From positions 32,628 through 96,627 of the forward strand of contig PASR01000017.1 of assembly GCA_002713365.1 (NCBI GenBank): a stretch of DNA of 64,000 nt, read 5' to 3'. A program made the translations under genes and the position numbers. Below, piece after piece: positions 8,967 through 17,111 of the stretch. The notes beneath the pieces were generated by a model. That model did not search any database and was not told where the DNA came from. It worked only from the letters and a program-made list of their open reading frames with translations. Every line of letters begins with the position of its first letter. The first letter of the stretch is position 1. The DNA comes from Rhodospirillaceae bacterium. Lineage in GTDB: Bacteria > Pseudomonadota > Alphaproteobacteria > UBA6615.

Positions 8967-9958
8967 GTATGATTACGATGACTCAGGCGGCTGCTGTTCG
9001 TGAAGGGTTAGCTGAAGAAATGCGTCGAGACCCTCTTGTTTGGGCTTTAGGTGAAGACCTTAGCACCGCTCATGGCGGTACCAGTGCAGATCAGTATCTA
9101 GGATTGATAGACGAGTTTGGGGATAAGAGGATAGTAAATACCCCGATATCTGAGAATACTATTATGGGAGCAGCAGTTGGTGCCGCTGTAGCTGGAACTA
9201 GACCGGTCGCTGATCTACGTATGGCTGACTTTGGTATGTGTGCGGTAGACGAATTAGTAAACCAAGCAGCAAAAATCCGTTATATGTTTGGTGGACAAGC
9301 TCGAGTTCCCCTAGTCGTTAGACAAGCGATTGGTGTCCGCAAAGGAGGAGCCGCCCAGCATTCACAATCGACAGAAGCTTGGTATATCCATACTCCTGGC
9401 TTAGTTGTTGTTGCCCCTGCTACGGCGTCCGACGCTAAAGGTTTAATTAAATCAGCAATACGCACAGACGATCCAGTCGTTTATATGGAACATAAGGACC
9501 TGTGGTTAGCTGAGGGGCAAGTGTCCGATAACCCAAATGATTTAATAGATATTGGTAAAGCTAGTATTATGCGACAAGGAAGCGATCTAACAATCGTCTC
9601 TTGGTCAAAAATGGCTTTATTATCTCTTCAAGCCGCCGATCAACTAAAATCTGAAGGTATCTCTGCTGAAATTATAAACCTACGTAGTCTTTGGCCATGG
9701 GATAAGGACACAATCTATAAGTCAGTTAGTAAAACAGGACGGCTACTTGTTGCACAGGAATCAGTTCAAGTCGCGGGCTTTGGAGCTGAGATATCAGCAG
9801 ATATAAGTGAAAATCTAAACCATTCATTGAAAACTTACGTGCGTAGAATTGGAGCTCCACGAACCCCAGTACCTTACTCGGAACCTATGGAAAACGAATA
9901 CAGAGTGACTACAACGCGTATAATCAAGAAAGCAAAAGAGTTATTCTCCGCACCTTAA
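8963..9958 (+). CDS. ThDP-dependent dehydrogenase E1 beta subunit, copy 2
   Basis: 331 aa, AcoB/PdhB family, paralogue of the gene at 4053-5027. GEDLS near residue 31, the Glu of NTPISENTIMGAA, MADFGMCAVDELVNQAAK and QHSQSTEAWYIHTPG are conserved blocks. It has a small insertion (STAHGGTSAD) after GEDL that copy 1 lacks. It pairs with the upstream alpha subunit through the ATGA overlap. It ends the ThDP operon; the following 127 bp are AT-rich with no clear hairpin. Confidence 0.88.
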   Translation: MSMITMTQAAAVREGLAEEMRRDPLVWALGEDLSTAHGGTSADQYLGLIDEFGDKRIVNTPISENTIMGAAVGAAVAGTRPVADLRMADFGMCAVDELVNQAAKIRYMFGGQARVPLVVRQAIGVRKGGAAQHSQSTEAWYIHTPGLVVVAPATASDAKGLIKSAIRTDDPVVYMEHKDLWLAEGQVSDNPNDLIDIGKASIMRQGSDLTIVSWSKMALLSLQAADQLKSEGISAEIINLRSLWPWDKDTIYKSVSKTGRLLVAQESVQVAGFGAEISADISENLNHSLKTYVRRIGAPRTPVPYSEPMENEYRVTTTRIIKKAKELFSAP

Positions 9959-10085
9959 TGCTAAAATTTACTTCATTATACTAAAAATATTTAAAAACTT
10001 CAGCGTTATAATTTTGTATTATCAATTTTTTAATATCTCAAGTAATTGAAATTTGTTAAAAAATATAAGTGAAAGGTAAATAATA

Positions 10086-10928
10086 ATGAAGATAGCAAGC
10101 TACATTCATAATGGTGAAGAAAGCTACGGGGTTATTACCCAAGAGGGAATCGTAGACCTTCGACAACGCATAGGAAAATCTTATCCCAACCTTTTAACAA
10201 TTTTACAAGGCCAAGCAATTGATGAGGTCCGTAATGCATCAGAGGACACAAAGGCCGACTTTCCTACTGAAGTAGTTGAGTTTTTGCCACTCATCCCTGC
10301 ACCAGTCAACGTATTCTGTGCTGGTATAAACTATATGGACCATGTTATTGAAACTGGAAATGAGCCCCCTGAAGTTCCTGTTCTTTTTATGAAAATTCAG
10401 CAATCACTTGTTGGTCACGGAAAACCAATTATAAGACCAAAAGCATCTATACAATTTGACTATGAAGCTGAGCTATGCGTTGTAATTGGACAACGTGGAA
10501 GGAATATTCCAATTAGCGATGCACTTACCTATGTAGCAGGTTATACGTGCCTAATGGATGGCTCAATACGAGACTTTCAGAAAATTGCCGTGGATCAGGG
10601 AAAAAATTTCTATCACTCAAGTTCGGTCGGGCCGTGGATGGTAACACCAGATGAATTACCAGATACATCTGAGATGCATATAGAAGGTCGATTAAATGGC
10701 CAAGTCATGCAACACTCAACGATCGATCAGTTAATTCATAAAGTGGATTATCTGATTTCCTACTATTCACAGATCGCGGAACTTCAACCTGGTGACATGA
10801 TATCAACAGGAACGTGTGGTGGTGTAGGTCATAGACGTAAACCTCCAGTGTATATGAAAGGAGGCGATGTATTTGAAATTGAGATTACTGGAATTGGAAT
10901 ACTAAGTAATCCAGTAATCGACGAATAA
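10086..10928 (+). CDS. Fumarylacetoacetate hydrolase (FAH) family protein
   Basis: 280 aa FAH-fold hydrolase or hydratase. A short N-terminal domain precedes the catalytic domain, which opens with FCAGINYMDHVIE. Metal-binding acidic residues sit in FDYEAELCVVIG and the YTCLMDGSIRDFQ region. The tail GTCGGVGHRRKPPVYMKGGD is typical of bacterial members acting on acylpyruvates or 2-oxoalkenoates. Usual substrates of this group are C-C cleavage of fumaryl- or acylpyruvates, or hydration of 2-oxopent-4-enoate; none is indicated by neighbours. The conserved GTCGG-type loop argues for an active enzyme. It is a single-gene unit with a GAAAGG ribosome binding site upstream of its ATG, convergent with the amidohydrolase. 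Confidence 0.82.
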   Translation: MKIASYIHNGEESYGVITQEGIVDLRQRIGKSYPNLLTILQGQAIDEVRNASEDTKADFPTEVVEFLPLIPAPVNVFCAGINYMDHVIETGNEPPEVPVLFMKIQQSLVGHGKPIIRPKASIQFDYEAELCVVIGQRGRNIPISDALTYVAGYTCLMDGSIRDFQKIAVDQGKNFYHSSSVGPWMVTPDELPDTSEMHIEGRLNGQVMQHSTIDQLIHKVDYLISYYSQIAELQPGDMISTGTCGGVGHRRKPPVYMKGGDVFEIEITGIGILSNPVIDE

Positions 10929-10947
10929 ATTTTATATCTTTCTTATT

Positions 10948-11820
10948 TTATGTAATCTGCTCAAACCCAAATAATTCAGCTGGGTTTTCTACAAGAATTT
11001 GGTTACGTGTCTTCTCGTCTGGCACCCAATCCAACAACAGGTCAAGCAGTTTACCATCATCTGGCATCTTCTTAAAATAGTCAGGATGAGGCCAGTCACT
11101 GCCCCATAAAAGTCTTTCAGGAGCACGCTCAACAAGCAATTTTGCCATAGGCAAGACATCACTATACTCGGGCCAACCTTCTTTTGAAAACCGTCCAGGA
11201 CCAGATAATTTTACCCAACAACGGCCTGTATCAAGACAATCGAGGACAACACGAAAACCTGGACTATCACAACCATACTCAGCAGCCTGCCAACCCATAT
11301 GGTCTATAACAAAATTCCCAGGTACAGACTTCATTTTATCACGCCATGAAAGCGCTTCTTCTTCACCGCGAAACCAAAATTGAGGATGCCAGCCAAACTC
11401 ATGCAGACGATCAATTAAAGGCAAGTCAATTTGTGAAGAAAAACGATAAGCAAAACGTACGCCCACAACACCAACCCCAGTTAGGCGTTCAAGCTCTGCA
11501 TCAGAAAGATCAGCAGATGGTATGGCTATAGCTCGAAAACGATCAGGAAAGCGTTCTAAAGCATCTACTAGATGCTCGGTCATATGCCCCTGCATAACTG
11601 ACTGGACAATTACCCCGCGTTCAATACCTAACACATCATGTAAACCAATTAGATCCTCTAAAGTACACTCTTCTAGATCCAATGGACGATTTTCAAGAAG
11701 AGGAAAGCGATCATATGGCCCAAAAATATGAAAATGCGTATCACACGCCCCCGAAGGAATCTTAAACTTAGGTCTAGTAGGGTTTCGCACCGGTGGTGGT
11801 GATTTTTTACGTTCTATCAT
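10948..11820 (-). CDS. Amidohydrolase family 2 (PDC-lactonase/TIM-barrel metal hydrolase)
   Basis: 290 aa amidohydrolase-2 TIM barrel. The first-strand metal motif is DTHFHIFGP (27-35), preceded by IPSGACD as in 2-pyrone-4,6-dicarboxylate lactonases. The last-strand motif LLWGSDWPHP lies near 240, with the conserved catalytic Asp in GSDWPHP. It probably hydrolyses a lactone or a cyclic dicarboxylate. A specific PDC-lactonase call is not safe, because many uncharacterised proteins share these motifs. It lies on the minus strand, 64 bp downstream of the Asp/Glu racemase-like gene, so the two may be co-transcribed. Confidence 0.8.
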   Translation of the reverse strand: MIERKKSPPPVRNPTRPKFKIPSGACDTHFHIFGPYDRFPLLENRPLDLEECTLEDLIGLHDVLGIERGVIVQSVMQGHMTEHLVDALERFPDRFRAIAIPSADLSDAELERLTGVGVVGVRFAYRFSSQIDLPLIDRLHEFGWHPQFWFRGEEEALSWRDKMKSVPGNFVIDHMGWQAAEYGCDSPGFRVVLDCLDTGRCWVKLSGPGRFSKEGWPEYSDVLPMAKLLVERAPERLLWGSDWPHPDYFKKMPDDGKLLDLLLDWVPDEKTRNQILVENPAELFGFEQIT

Positions 11821-11883
11821 AAAACACCTTTTAACTTTAAAGACTCATTAACTCTTACTTAATTAACTATTCTTATTCTTAAT

Positions 11884-12573
11884 TTATACTTCCATTAAAC
11901 GTTTCATTTTTTTTACTGCACATTCTGGAGCAGTTAAAACTGGTTTTTCAACAATATTAATTATTTTTTGAGCAACTCGTCCCATAGAAAATTGACCTAG
12001 CATTAAACTATCACATTCAGTTACTAAAGAAGCAGATTCAATAACCATTGCGTCTGATGCATCTATATCTCCATCCAAAGCTTTCTGAAAAGCACCATCT
12101 GCTACTTCTGATACAATAGTGCATTCAGCTAAATTGTTATCAGCATATCTATTAATGTCATCTATTAAACAGCTTAAAGAACCTTCTGCCGTGGTAACAA
12201 TGCCAATTCTAGAACCGAAACTAAAAGCTTCCTCAATCATGCCCTCGAATGATGTAAGAACTGGAATATCTAGAGCTTTCCTACCCTCTTCAACCAATGC
12301 ACCAAATACAGAGCCACAAAATATTATGCCATCTACACCAGTATTTTTACTGTACTGAAATAAGTTAGCAATCCTAGTATATGCTTCTTCAGGCAGATTA
12401 GGTTGTACGGTAAAATCAGAGTTAACAAAATCCGCATACAGAGATTCGTCTAGTAAACAGATTGGATCTGCTTCTGGCCATAATTCTGAAAATGCATCCT
12501 TTACTGCAGGGAATGCTAAATTTACCGGAGATAAAACACCTATCCGAGCGTTGGCCACTTTTTCTACCCTCAT
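11884..12573 (-). CDS. Aspartate/glutamate racemase-family protein
   Basis: 229 aa, two pseudo-symmetric halves. The two catalytic cysteines expected for the Asp/Glu/hydantoin racemase superfamily are C86 in IFCGSVFGAL and C218 in TAPECAVKKM. Members include amino-acid racemases, hydantoin racemase, arylmalonate decarboxylase and maleate isomerase. With both cysteines present a racemase or isomerase is more likely than a one-Cys decarboxylase. Neighbouring amidohydrolase and FAH genes suggest dicarboxylate or lactone metabolism. Cytoplasmic, with no signal peptide. Confidence 0.75.
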   Translation of the reverse strand: MRVEKVANARIGVLSPVNLAFPAVKDAFSELWPEADPICLLDESLYADFVNSDFTVQPNLPEEAYTRIANLFQYSKNTGVDGIIFCGSVFGALVEEGRKALDIPVLTSFEGMIEEAFSFGSRIGIVTTAEGSLSCLIDDINRYADNNLAECTIVSEVADGAFQKALDGDIDASDAMVIESASLVTECDSLMLGQFSMGRVAQKIINIVEKPVLTAPECAVKKMKRLMEV

Positions 12574-12760
12574 ACATTCGTTATTTAAACTTTTTACCTG
12601 GACCCTAATTTAGTAAAAACAAATAAACGCTTTTTATTTAACAAAATATTTATTAACAGAAAGGACAGATACTTACCCATCAAAAAAATATCAGAAAGTA
12701 AATATACGTTATAAAATCTTAAATTTTCAACAACGCTAATATATTATCAGGAAAGTCTTC

Positions 12761-12976
12761 ATGATTGATACTCTAATAAAGAGAATAAATGAATTAGAAA
12801 TACAGTCTGCACATCACCAACGCATGACAGAAGACCTATCAACTATTATAACTAAACAAGGAATAGATGTTGATAATCTTAATCAAAAACTAAACAACCT
12901 CATTGATCGAGTTAAAACATTTGAGAATAATAACTTAAGCCCAGTTGCTGATGAACAAGTCCCTCCTCATTATTAA
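12761..12976 (+). CDS. slyX: SlyX family protein
   Basis: 71 aa, mainly one coiled coil (heptads from MIDTLIKRINELE through LNNLIDRVKTFE), ending in the SlyX hallmark PPHY. SlyX family proteins are about 70 aa, so this is full length. Their function is not established; the name comes from a screen for lysis-related genes near slyD in E. coli. It is followed after 10 bp by a GIY-YIG gene, and a GGAAAG ribosome binding site precedes the ATG. Confidence 0.85.
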   Translation: MIDTLIKRINELEIQSAHHQRMTEDLSTIITKQGIDVDNLNQKLNNLIDRVKTFENNNLSPVADEQVPPHY

Positions 12977-12986
12977 AAACTAAAAT

Positions 12987-13262
12987 ATGTTAGAAAAATC
13001 AATAGCTAAACCCTCTTACTTTGTTTACGTAATACGAAACAAAAAGAACGTTCTTTATACTGGCATAGCATTGGATATTACTAAAAGGATAGCTCAACAT
13101 AACACAGGAAAAGGAGCAAAATTCACCAAAGGTCGGGGGCCTTGGGTTTTAATATATTCCAGTGATCCACTACCAGTAGGAGAAGCTCTGCGCTTAGAGG
13201 CAAAGCTTAAACGAGATAGAAAGTTTAAGTTAGCTCTTAAAAATAATAATAACTCTAGTTAA
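12987..13262 (+). CDS. GIY-YIG domain protein (UPF0213/YhbQ type)
   Basis: 91 aa single-domain GIY-YIG protein. The first motif is YFVYVI (11-16) and the second YTGIALDITKR (24-34), followed by HNTGKGAKFTKGRGPW, the standard UPF0213 core. The family is small, standalone and widespread in bacteria; nuclease activity is presumed from the fold but its biological target is unknown. The Asn/Ser-rich C-terminus is not conserved. It is probably co-transcribed with slyX and converges on the NIPSNAP gene, 20 bp away. Confidence 0.88.
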   Translation: MLEKSIAKPSYFVYVIRNKKNVLYTGIALDITKRIAQHNTGKGAKFTKGRGPWVLIYSSDPLPVGEALRLEAKLKRDRKFKLALKNNNNSS

Positions 13263-13282
13263 ATTTTATTTTAAACGTGAAT

Positions 13283-13603
13283 TCACTGTAAGGGAGAAAA
13301 AGATACGGGCTTTAATATTTTGTTCTCCATCTTTACAATTAGTTCTGAGCTTTTTAATTCAGCTATATATTTTAACCACCCATCATCTTCATACATAGCT
13401 GAACGTCTACGCTCTCGATCTCCTTGATCTTCGTAGCGCCACATATGAACCACTTGACTTAGATCACCTACATCACAAGTAAACATGCCAACGAATCCTT
13501 CCAGATATTTCATCTGATATGGTAGAGCCATTCGCTCCCAAAGATCAAGAAAGTCTCCTGTCCTGGTAGCTTTGGTATAATAAGTCCGATGATCTATAAT
13601 AAT
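13283..13603 (-). CDS. NIPSNAP-family protein, probable ATT start
   Basis: The ORF track gives 82 aa from an internal Met at 13531, but the frame continues upstream as IIIDHRTYYTKATRTGDFLDLW before a stop. This is the normal N-terminus of NIPSNAP proteins (usually M-I-I-D/E-x-R-T-Y). No ATG, GTG or TTG fits. An AAGGAG ribosome binding site at 13617-13612 sits 8 nt before ATT at 13603, which would give MIIDHRTY and 106 aa, a full-length NIPSNAP domain. So either ATT is the start, as in infC, or an ATG was lost by mutation or sequencing error. NIPSNAP proteins are small ferredoxin-like-fold proteins of unclear role, often beside catabolic enzymes. The call of family is firm, the start is inferred. 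Confidence 0.72.
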   Translation of the reverse strand: MIIDHRTYYTKATRTGDFLDLWERMALPYQMKYLEGFVGMFTCDVGDLSQVVHMWRYEDQGDRERRRSAMYEDDGWLKYIAELKSSELIVKMENKILKPVSFSPLQ

Positions 13604-13711
13604 AACTTTATCTCCTTAATAAATAAAATGAAAATTCAGTCTTGCTGAATTTATAAATATTTTATCCTTAAAAAAAAGCCAAACAAATAAACTACAAAAA
13701 TTATTTTTATA

Positions 13712-14494
13712 TTACTCACGATATGAAGAATCAATTTGGTCTAATCGTCTTAAAAAACCAGGCCAATCAGCACTTCCTCTTCCGGAGTCATGAGTAATAC
13801 GCTGTTTTTCATAAGTCTCTAATACTTCTTTTGAAGGAAGAAAATATTCTTGACCGGCAGCTTGAAGACGCAACTGCAAATCGCAAGCATCTGCTATATC
13901 ACGCATACGAACAAAGGCATCACGTACTGATTTACCGCATGTCACAACACCGTGATTGCGCATTAATAAAACATTTTTATTACCTAGGTTTTTTGCGATT
14001 CTCTCGCGTTCATCAAGATTTTCCGTTATGCCCTCATAATCATGATAACCAATATCTCCATAGAATCGTATAGCAGTTTGAGAAACGGGCAAAAGGCCAT
14101 CTTTTTGGTTTGCAACAGCTATACAAGAAGCAATATGTGTATGATAACAGCAATTAACATCTGAACGATCTATAAGTAACCCTCCATGCAAAGTAAAACC
14201 AGGGCGGTTGACATGTAGAGATTCATCTACATCTTTTCGTCTCATATCAACCTTTACTAAATTTGAAGCACACACCTCATTATATAATAACTCATGTGCC
14301 TTTATTAGAAAAAAATTTGGGTCATTGGGCACTCTCATAGAAATATGATTGTAGATACTATCAGCCCACCTATATTCATGAGCTAAACGGTATGCAGCTG
14401 CCAAATCAACTCTCGCCTGCCATTCTTCTCTATCAACATTTTTTCTTATTGATGGAACATCACGGAGTTGAAAAACATTTTCTCTCATCGGCAC
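13712..14494 (-). CDS. Class II aldolase/adducin family protein
   Basis: 260 aa. Zn2+ ligands of the class II aldolase fold are visible as HTH at 118-120 (CCYHTHIAS) and H181 in RNHGVV, with the phosphate/carboxylate-binding NHIS motif (49-52). Relatives include fuculose aldolases, ribulose-phosphate epimerases and many uncharacterised decarboxylases or aldolases acting on hydroxyacids. The conserved YEGITENLDERERI segment is typical of the uncharacterised bacterial class II aldolase subgroup. It lies 70 bp downstream of the FAD-linked oxidase on the same strand, which suggests joint hydroxyacid metabolism. Substrate not inferable. Confidence 0.85.
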   Translation of the reverse strand: MPMRENVFQLRDVPSIRKNVDREEWQARVDLAAAYRLAHEYRWADSIYNHISMRVPNDPNFFLIKAHELLYNEVCASNLVKVDMRRKDVDESLHVNRPGFTLHGGLLIDRSDVNCCYHTHIASCIAVANQKDGLLPVSQTAIRFYGDIGYHDYEGITENLDERERIAKNLGNKNVLLMRNHGVVTCGKSVRDAFVRMRDIADACDLQLRLQAAGQEYFLPSKEVLETYEKQRITHDSGRGSADWPGFLRRLDQIDSSYRE

Positions 14495-14564
14495 CCCAAC
14501 ATCTAAAATTCTGAAAAAATGGAAGCTAATAATTCTGGTTTGATTCTAAAACACAAACTTTTTA

Positions 14565-15965
14565 TTAAAGACGCAGTACTTTTCCAGGGTTCATAATATT
14601 CTCAGGGTCTAGTGCTTTTTTAAGAGAACGCATAAGACTAACCGCTTCGTCATGCTCAGCAATTAAAAAATCCATCTTACCAACACCAATACCGTGTTCA
14701 CCTGTACACGTTCCACCCATAGCTAAAGCTCTTTGTATTATTCGATCATTACAATCTTTAGCCCTCTTCATTTCTTCTTCATCATTAATATCTACAAGAA
14801 AAATACTATGAAAATTACCATCTCCAACATGACCAACTATTGGAGATTCAAAACCAGAAGCTAATGTATCTTGTTCCGTAGCCATAATACATTCAGCTAA
14901 ACGTGAAATTGGAACACATACATCTGTTGATATACCTTGTTTACCAGGAAACTGGGCTATGCAGGCGTGGTACGCATCATGGCGTGCTTGCCAAAGTTTA
15001 TTACGTTCTTCTGTAGAACTAGTCCACTGAAATGCAGAACCACCAAAATCATCTATTATAGACCTTACTGCTTGAGTTTGCTCTTCAACACTACTCTCGG
15101 TTCCATGAAACTCGTAAAAAAGCGTTGGTTTAGCCTCGTAATTATCAAGATTAGAGTAGTTTATAGTCCAGCTCATCATAAGAGAATCAAGAAGCTCAAT
15201 ACGAGCAACAGGAATACCGGATTGTATGGTCAATATCACGCTGTCAGCAGCATCTGCCGTAGATGGAAACTGACAAACAGCTGATGCTATTTTCTCAGGA
15301 ATCCCATACAGTTTAAGCTGCACCTCTGTAATCACACCCAGAGTTCCTTCAGAACCAACGAATAATCTCGTCAAATCATAGCCTGCCGAAGATTTTTTAG
15401 CTCTTCCACCTGTTTTAATAATCCTTCCATCTGCTGTTACAACAGTTAGTCCTAAAACATTTTCCCTCATGGTACCATATCTTACTGCATTGGTTCCGCT
15501 GGCCCTTGTAGCGGCCATTCCGCCGATAGACGCATCAGCACCTGGATCAATTGGAAAGAAAAGGCCTGTGTCTCGTAAATACTCATTTACTTCTTTTCGA
15601 GTAACACCAGCTTGCACCCTACAATCCATGTCTTCCGGATTAACCTCTACTACAGAATTCATCTGCATAAGATCAATTGTAATGCCTCCATAGGGAGCCG
15701 TTACATGCCCTTCAAGTGAAGTACCTGTTCCAAATGGAACAATAGGAGTTTTATATTTAGAACAGATTTTTACTATTTCTGAAACTTCTTCTGTACTATG
15801 AGGAAAACAAACCGCATCCGGTGGATAAGGCGCAAAATAATCTTCTCCATGTCCATGATGTTCACGCACTGCAAGAGAAGTGGTTACACGATCACCCAAT
15901 AATCCCATCAGTTCAATAACCACGGGTGTCTCAGTATTATCAAAGTCTGCAATAACTTTTGTCAT
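14565..15965 (-). CDS. FAD-linked D-2-hydroxyacid dehydrogenase (D-lactate dehydrogenase, cytochrome type)
   Basis: 466 aa of the VAO/GlcD-Dld family. The FAD-binding domain carries PFGTGTSLEGH, PGADASIGGMAATRASGTNAVRYGT and LFVGSEGTLGVITE. The C-terminal FAD-linked oxidase domain carries HVGDGNFHSIFLVD and the tail CTGEHGIGVGKM. These are the standard blocks of D-lactate, glycolate and 2-hydroxyglutarate dehydrogenases, which pass electrons to quinone or cytochrome. The length fits a D-lactate dehydrogenase (cytochrome) better than GlcD with separate GlcE/F subunits, and no glcE or glcF is nearby. It probably oxidises a D-2-hydroxyacid to the 2-oxoacid, which could feed the ThDP enzymes of this region. 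Confidence 0.85.
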   Translation of the reverse strand: MTKVIADFDNTETPVVIELMGLLGDRVTTSLAVREHHGHGEDYFAPYPPDAVCFPHSTEEVSEIVKICSKYKTPIVPFGTGTSLEGHVTAPYGGITIDLMQMNSVVEVNPEDMDCRVQAGVTRKEVNEYLRDTGLFFPIDPGADASIGGMAATRASGTNAVRYGTMRENVLGLTVVTADGRIIKTGGRAKKSSAGYDLTRLFVGSEGTLGVITEVQLKLYGIPEKIASAVCQFPSTADAADSVILTIQSGIPVARIELLDSLMMSWTINYSNLDNYEAKPTLFYEFHGTESSVEEQTQAVRSIIDDFGGSAFQWTSSTEERNKLWQARHDAYHACIAQFPGKQGISTDVCVPISRLAECIMATEQDTLASGFESPIVGHVGDGNFHSIFLVDINDEEEMKRAKDCNDRIIQRALAMGGTCTGEHGIGVGKMDFLIAEHDEAVSLMRSLKKALDPENIMNPGKVLRL

Positions 15966-16039
15966 AAACTTAAGCCTTTTACCCTATAGTCGAATTGTAA
16001 TCATATGTACCTATTAGAAAGTTAAATTATTTTAGATAG

Positions 16040-17074
16040 CTAGCCAAGAGTAGGATCCAAAATTACTTTCCCAAGCCCCCCTCTGTCTGCCACTATTCGA
16101 TGAGCCGTAGCAGCTTCACTAAGAGGCATAACTCTATCTATTAGAGTTTTAAAAGTTCTTTCCCCTGCAAGTTTTAGAGCTTTTTCTAACCCACCAGGCT
16201 GCTCTCTTGGTTCACCAATTATTTGAAGTTGAAAAAGGTAAAGTTTCCACAAGTCTAAAGAGACCTTTCCTCCTGCATGAGCTCCAGCTGTAACCATTTT
16301 AGCACCCCGACCCATACTATTAAAAGCGCCTATGAATAGTTCCGGATCACCGATATTCTCACATACCAGTTTTACTCCCTGTCCCTCAGTGATACGCAAT
16401 ACTTCTTCAGAAAGTTCTTGTTTCCTATAATTAATTGCGTAATCAGCACCTACCTCAAGTGCTGCCTCCACTCTATCATCAGCTCCAGCAGCACCTATAA
16501 CATTTGCCCCATTCATTTTAGCCACTTGGACCGCTGCACTTCCTAAGCCACCAGCCGCACCCATAACTAGCACCCAATCGCCTTCGGTTATATTTCCAAC
16601 GCCTTCCACTTGATTAATTGCCGTAGCTAGATGTCGGCCAATAACAGTTGCATCATGAAAGCCTAAATTATCTGGTATAGGATATACTACCGAGGCAGGT
16701 ATTTTAACGTAGTCTGCATATCCACCCCAAACATTAACACCAAGAAAATCAACTCCACCTACACCGGGCAATTTTATAGCTGCTGGATCATCAGAGGGAA
16801 CAAACAAACTTACATACACTCTTTCACCAATCTGGCGATCTGTAACATTATTCCCCACAGCTTCTATTACTCCTGATGGATCTACTCCCAGTACATGAGG
16901 TAAAGTCGGAGTTCGTGCATACTTATTAGCACGTACCTCTAGATCTAGAGTTCGATTAACAGACACTGCATGAACTTTAACTAAAACATCATTAGGCCCT
17001 ACATTTGGAGTCTCTACTTCCTCATATTTAAGAACTTCTGGACCACCAAACTCATGTATAACCGCCGCCTTCAT
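16040..17074 (-). CDS. Quinone oxidoreductase-like MDR alcohol dehydrogenase
   Basis: Medium-chain dehydrogenase/reductase. The ORF begins at 17086 (MENIM), but GGAG is ideally placed for the second Met (MKAAVIHEFGGPEV), so I start at 17074, giving 344 aa. GroES-like domain up to about 150; Rossmann motif GAAGGLGSAAVQVAK near 185. The catalytic-zinc cysteines of true alcohol dehydrogenases are absent at the N-terminus, so it is of the zinc-free NADPH:quinone reductase/enoyl-reductase type. It lies between the CocE hydrolase (upstream, 37 bp) and the FAD oxidase, all on the minus strand. Substrate unknown. Confidence 0.82.
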   Translation of the reverse strand: MKAAVIHEFGGPEVLKYEEVETPNVGPNDVLVKVHAVSVNRTLDLEVRANKYARTPTLPHVLGVDPSGVIEAVGNNVTDRQIGERVYVSLFVPSDDPAAIKLPGVGGVDFLGVNVWGGYADYVKIPASVVYPIPDNLGFHDATVIGRHLATAINQVEGVGNITEGDWVLVMGAAGGLGSAAVQVAKMNGANVIGAAGADDRVEAALEVGADYAINYRKQELSEEVLRITEGQGVKLVCENIGDPELFIGAFNSMGRGAKMVTAGAHAGGKVSLDLWKLYLFQLQIIGEPREQPGGLEKALKLAGERTFKTLIDRVMPLSEAATAHRIVADRGGLGKVILDPTLG

Positions 17075-17111
17075 TATATTCTCCATTCAGTTATAGTAAT
17101 GTAAAAATAAT

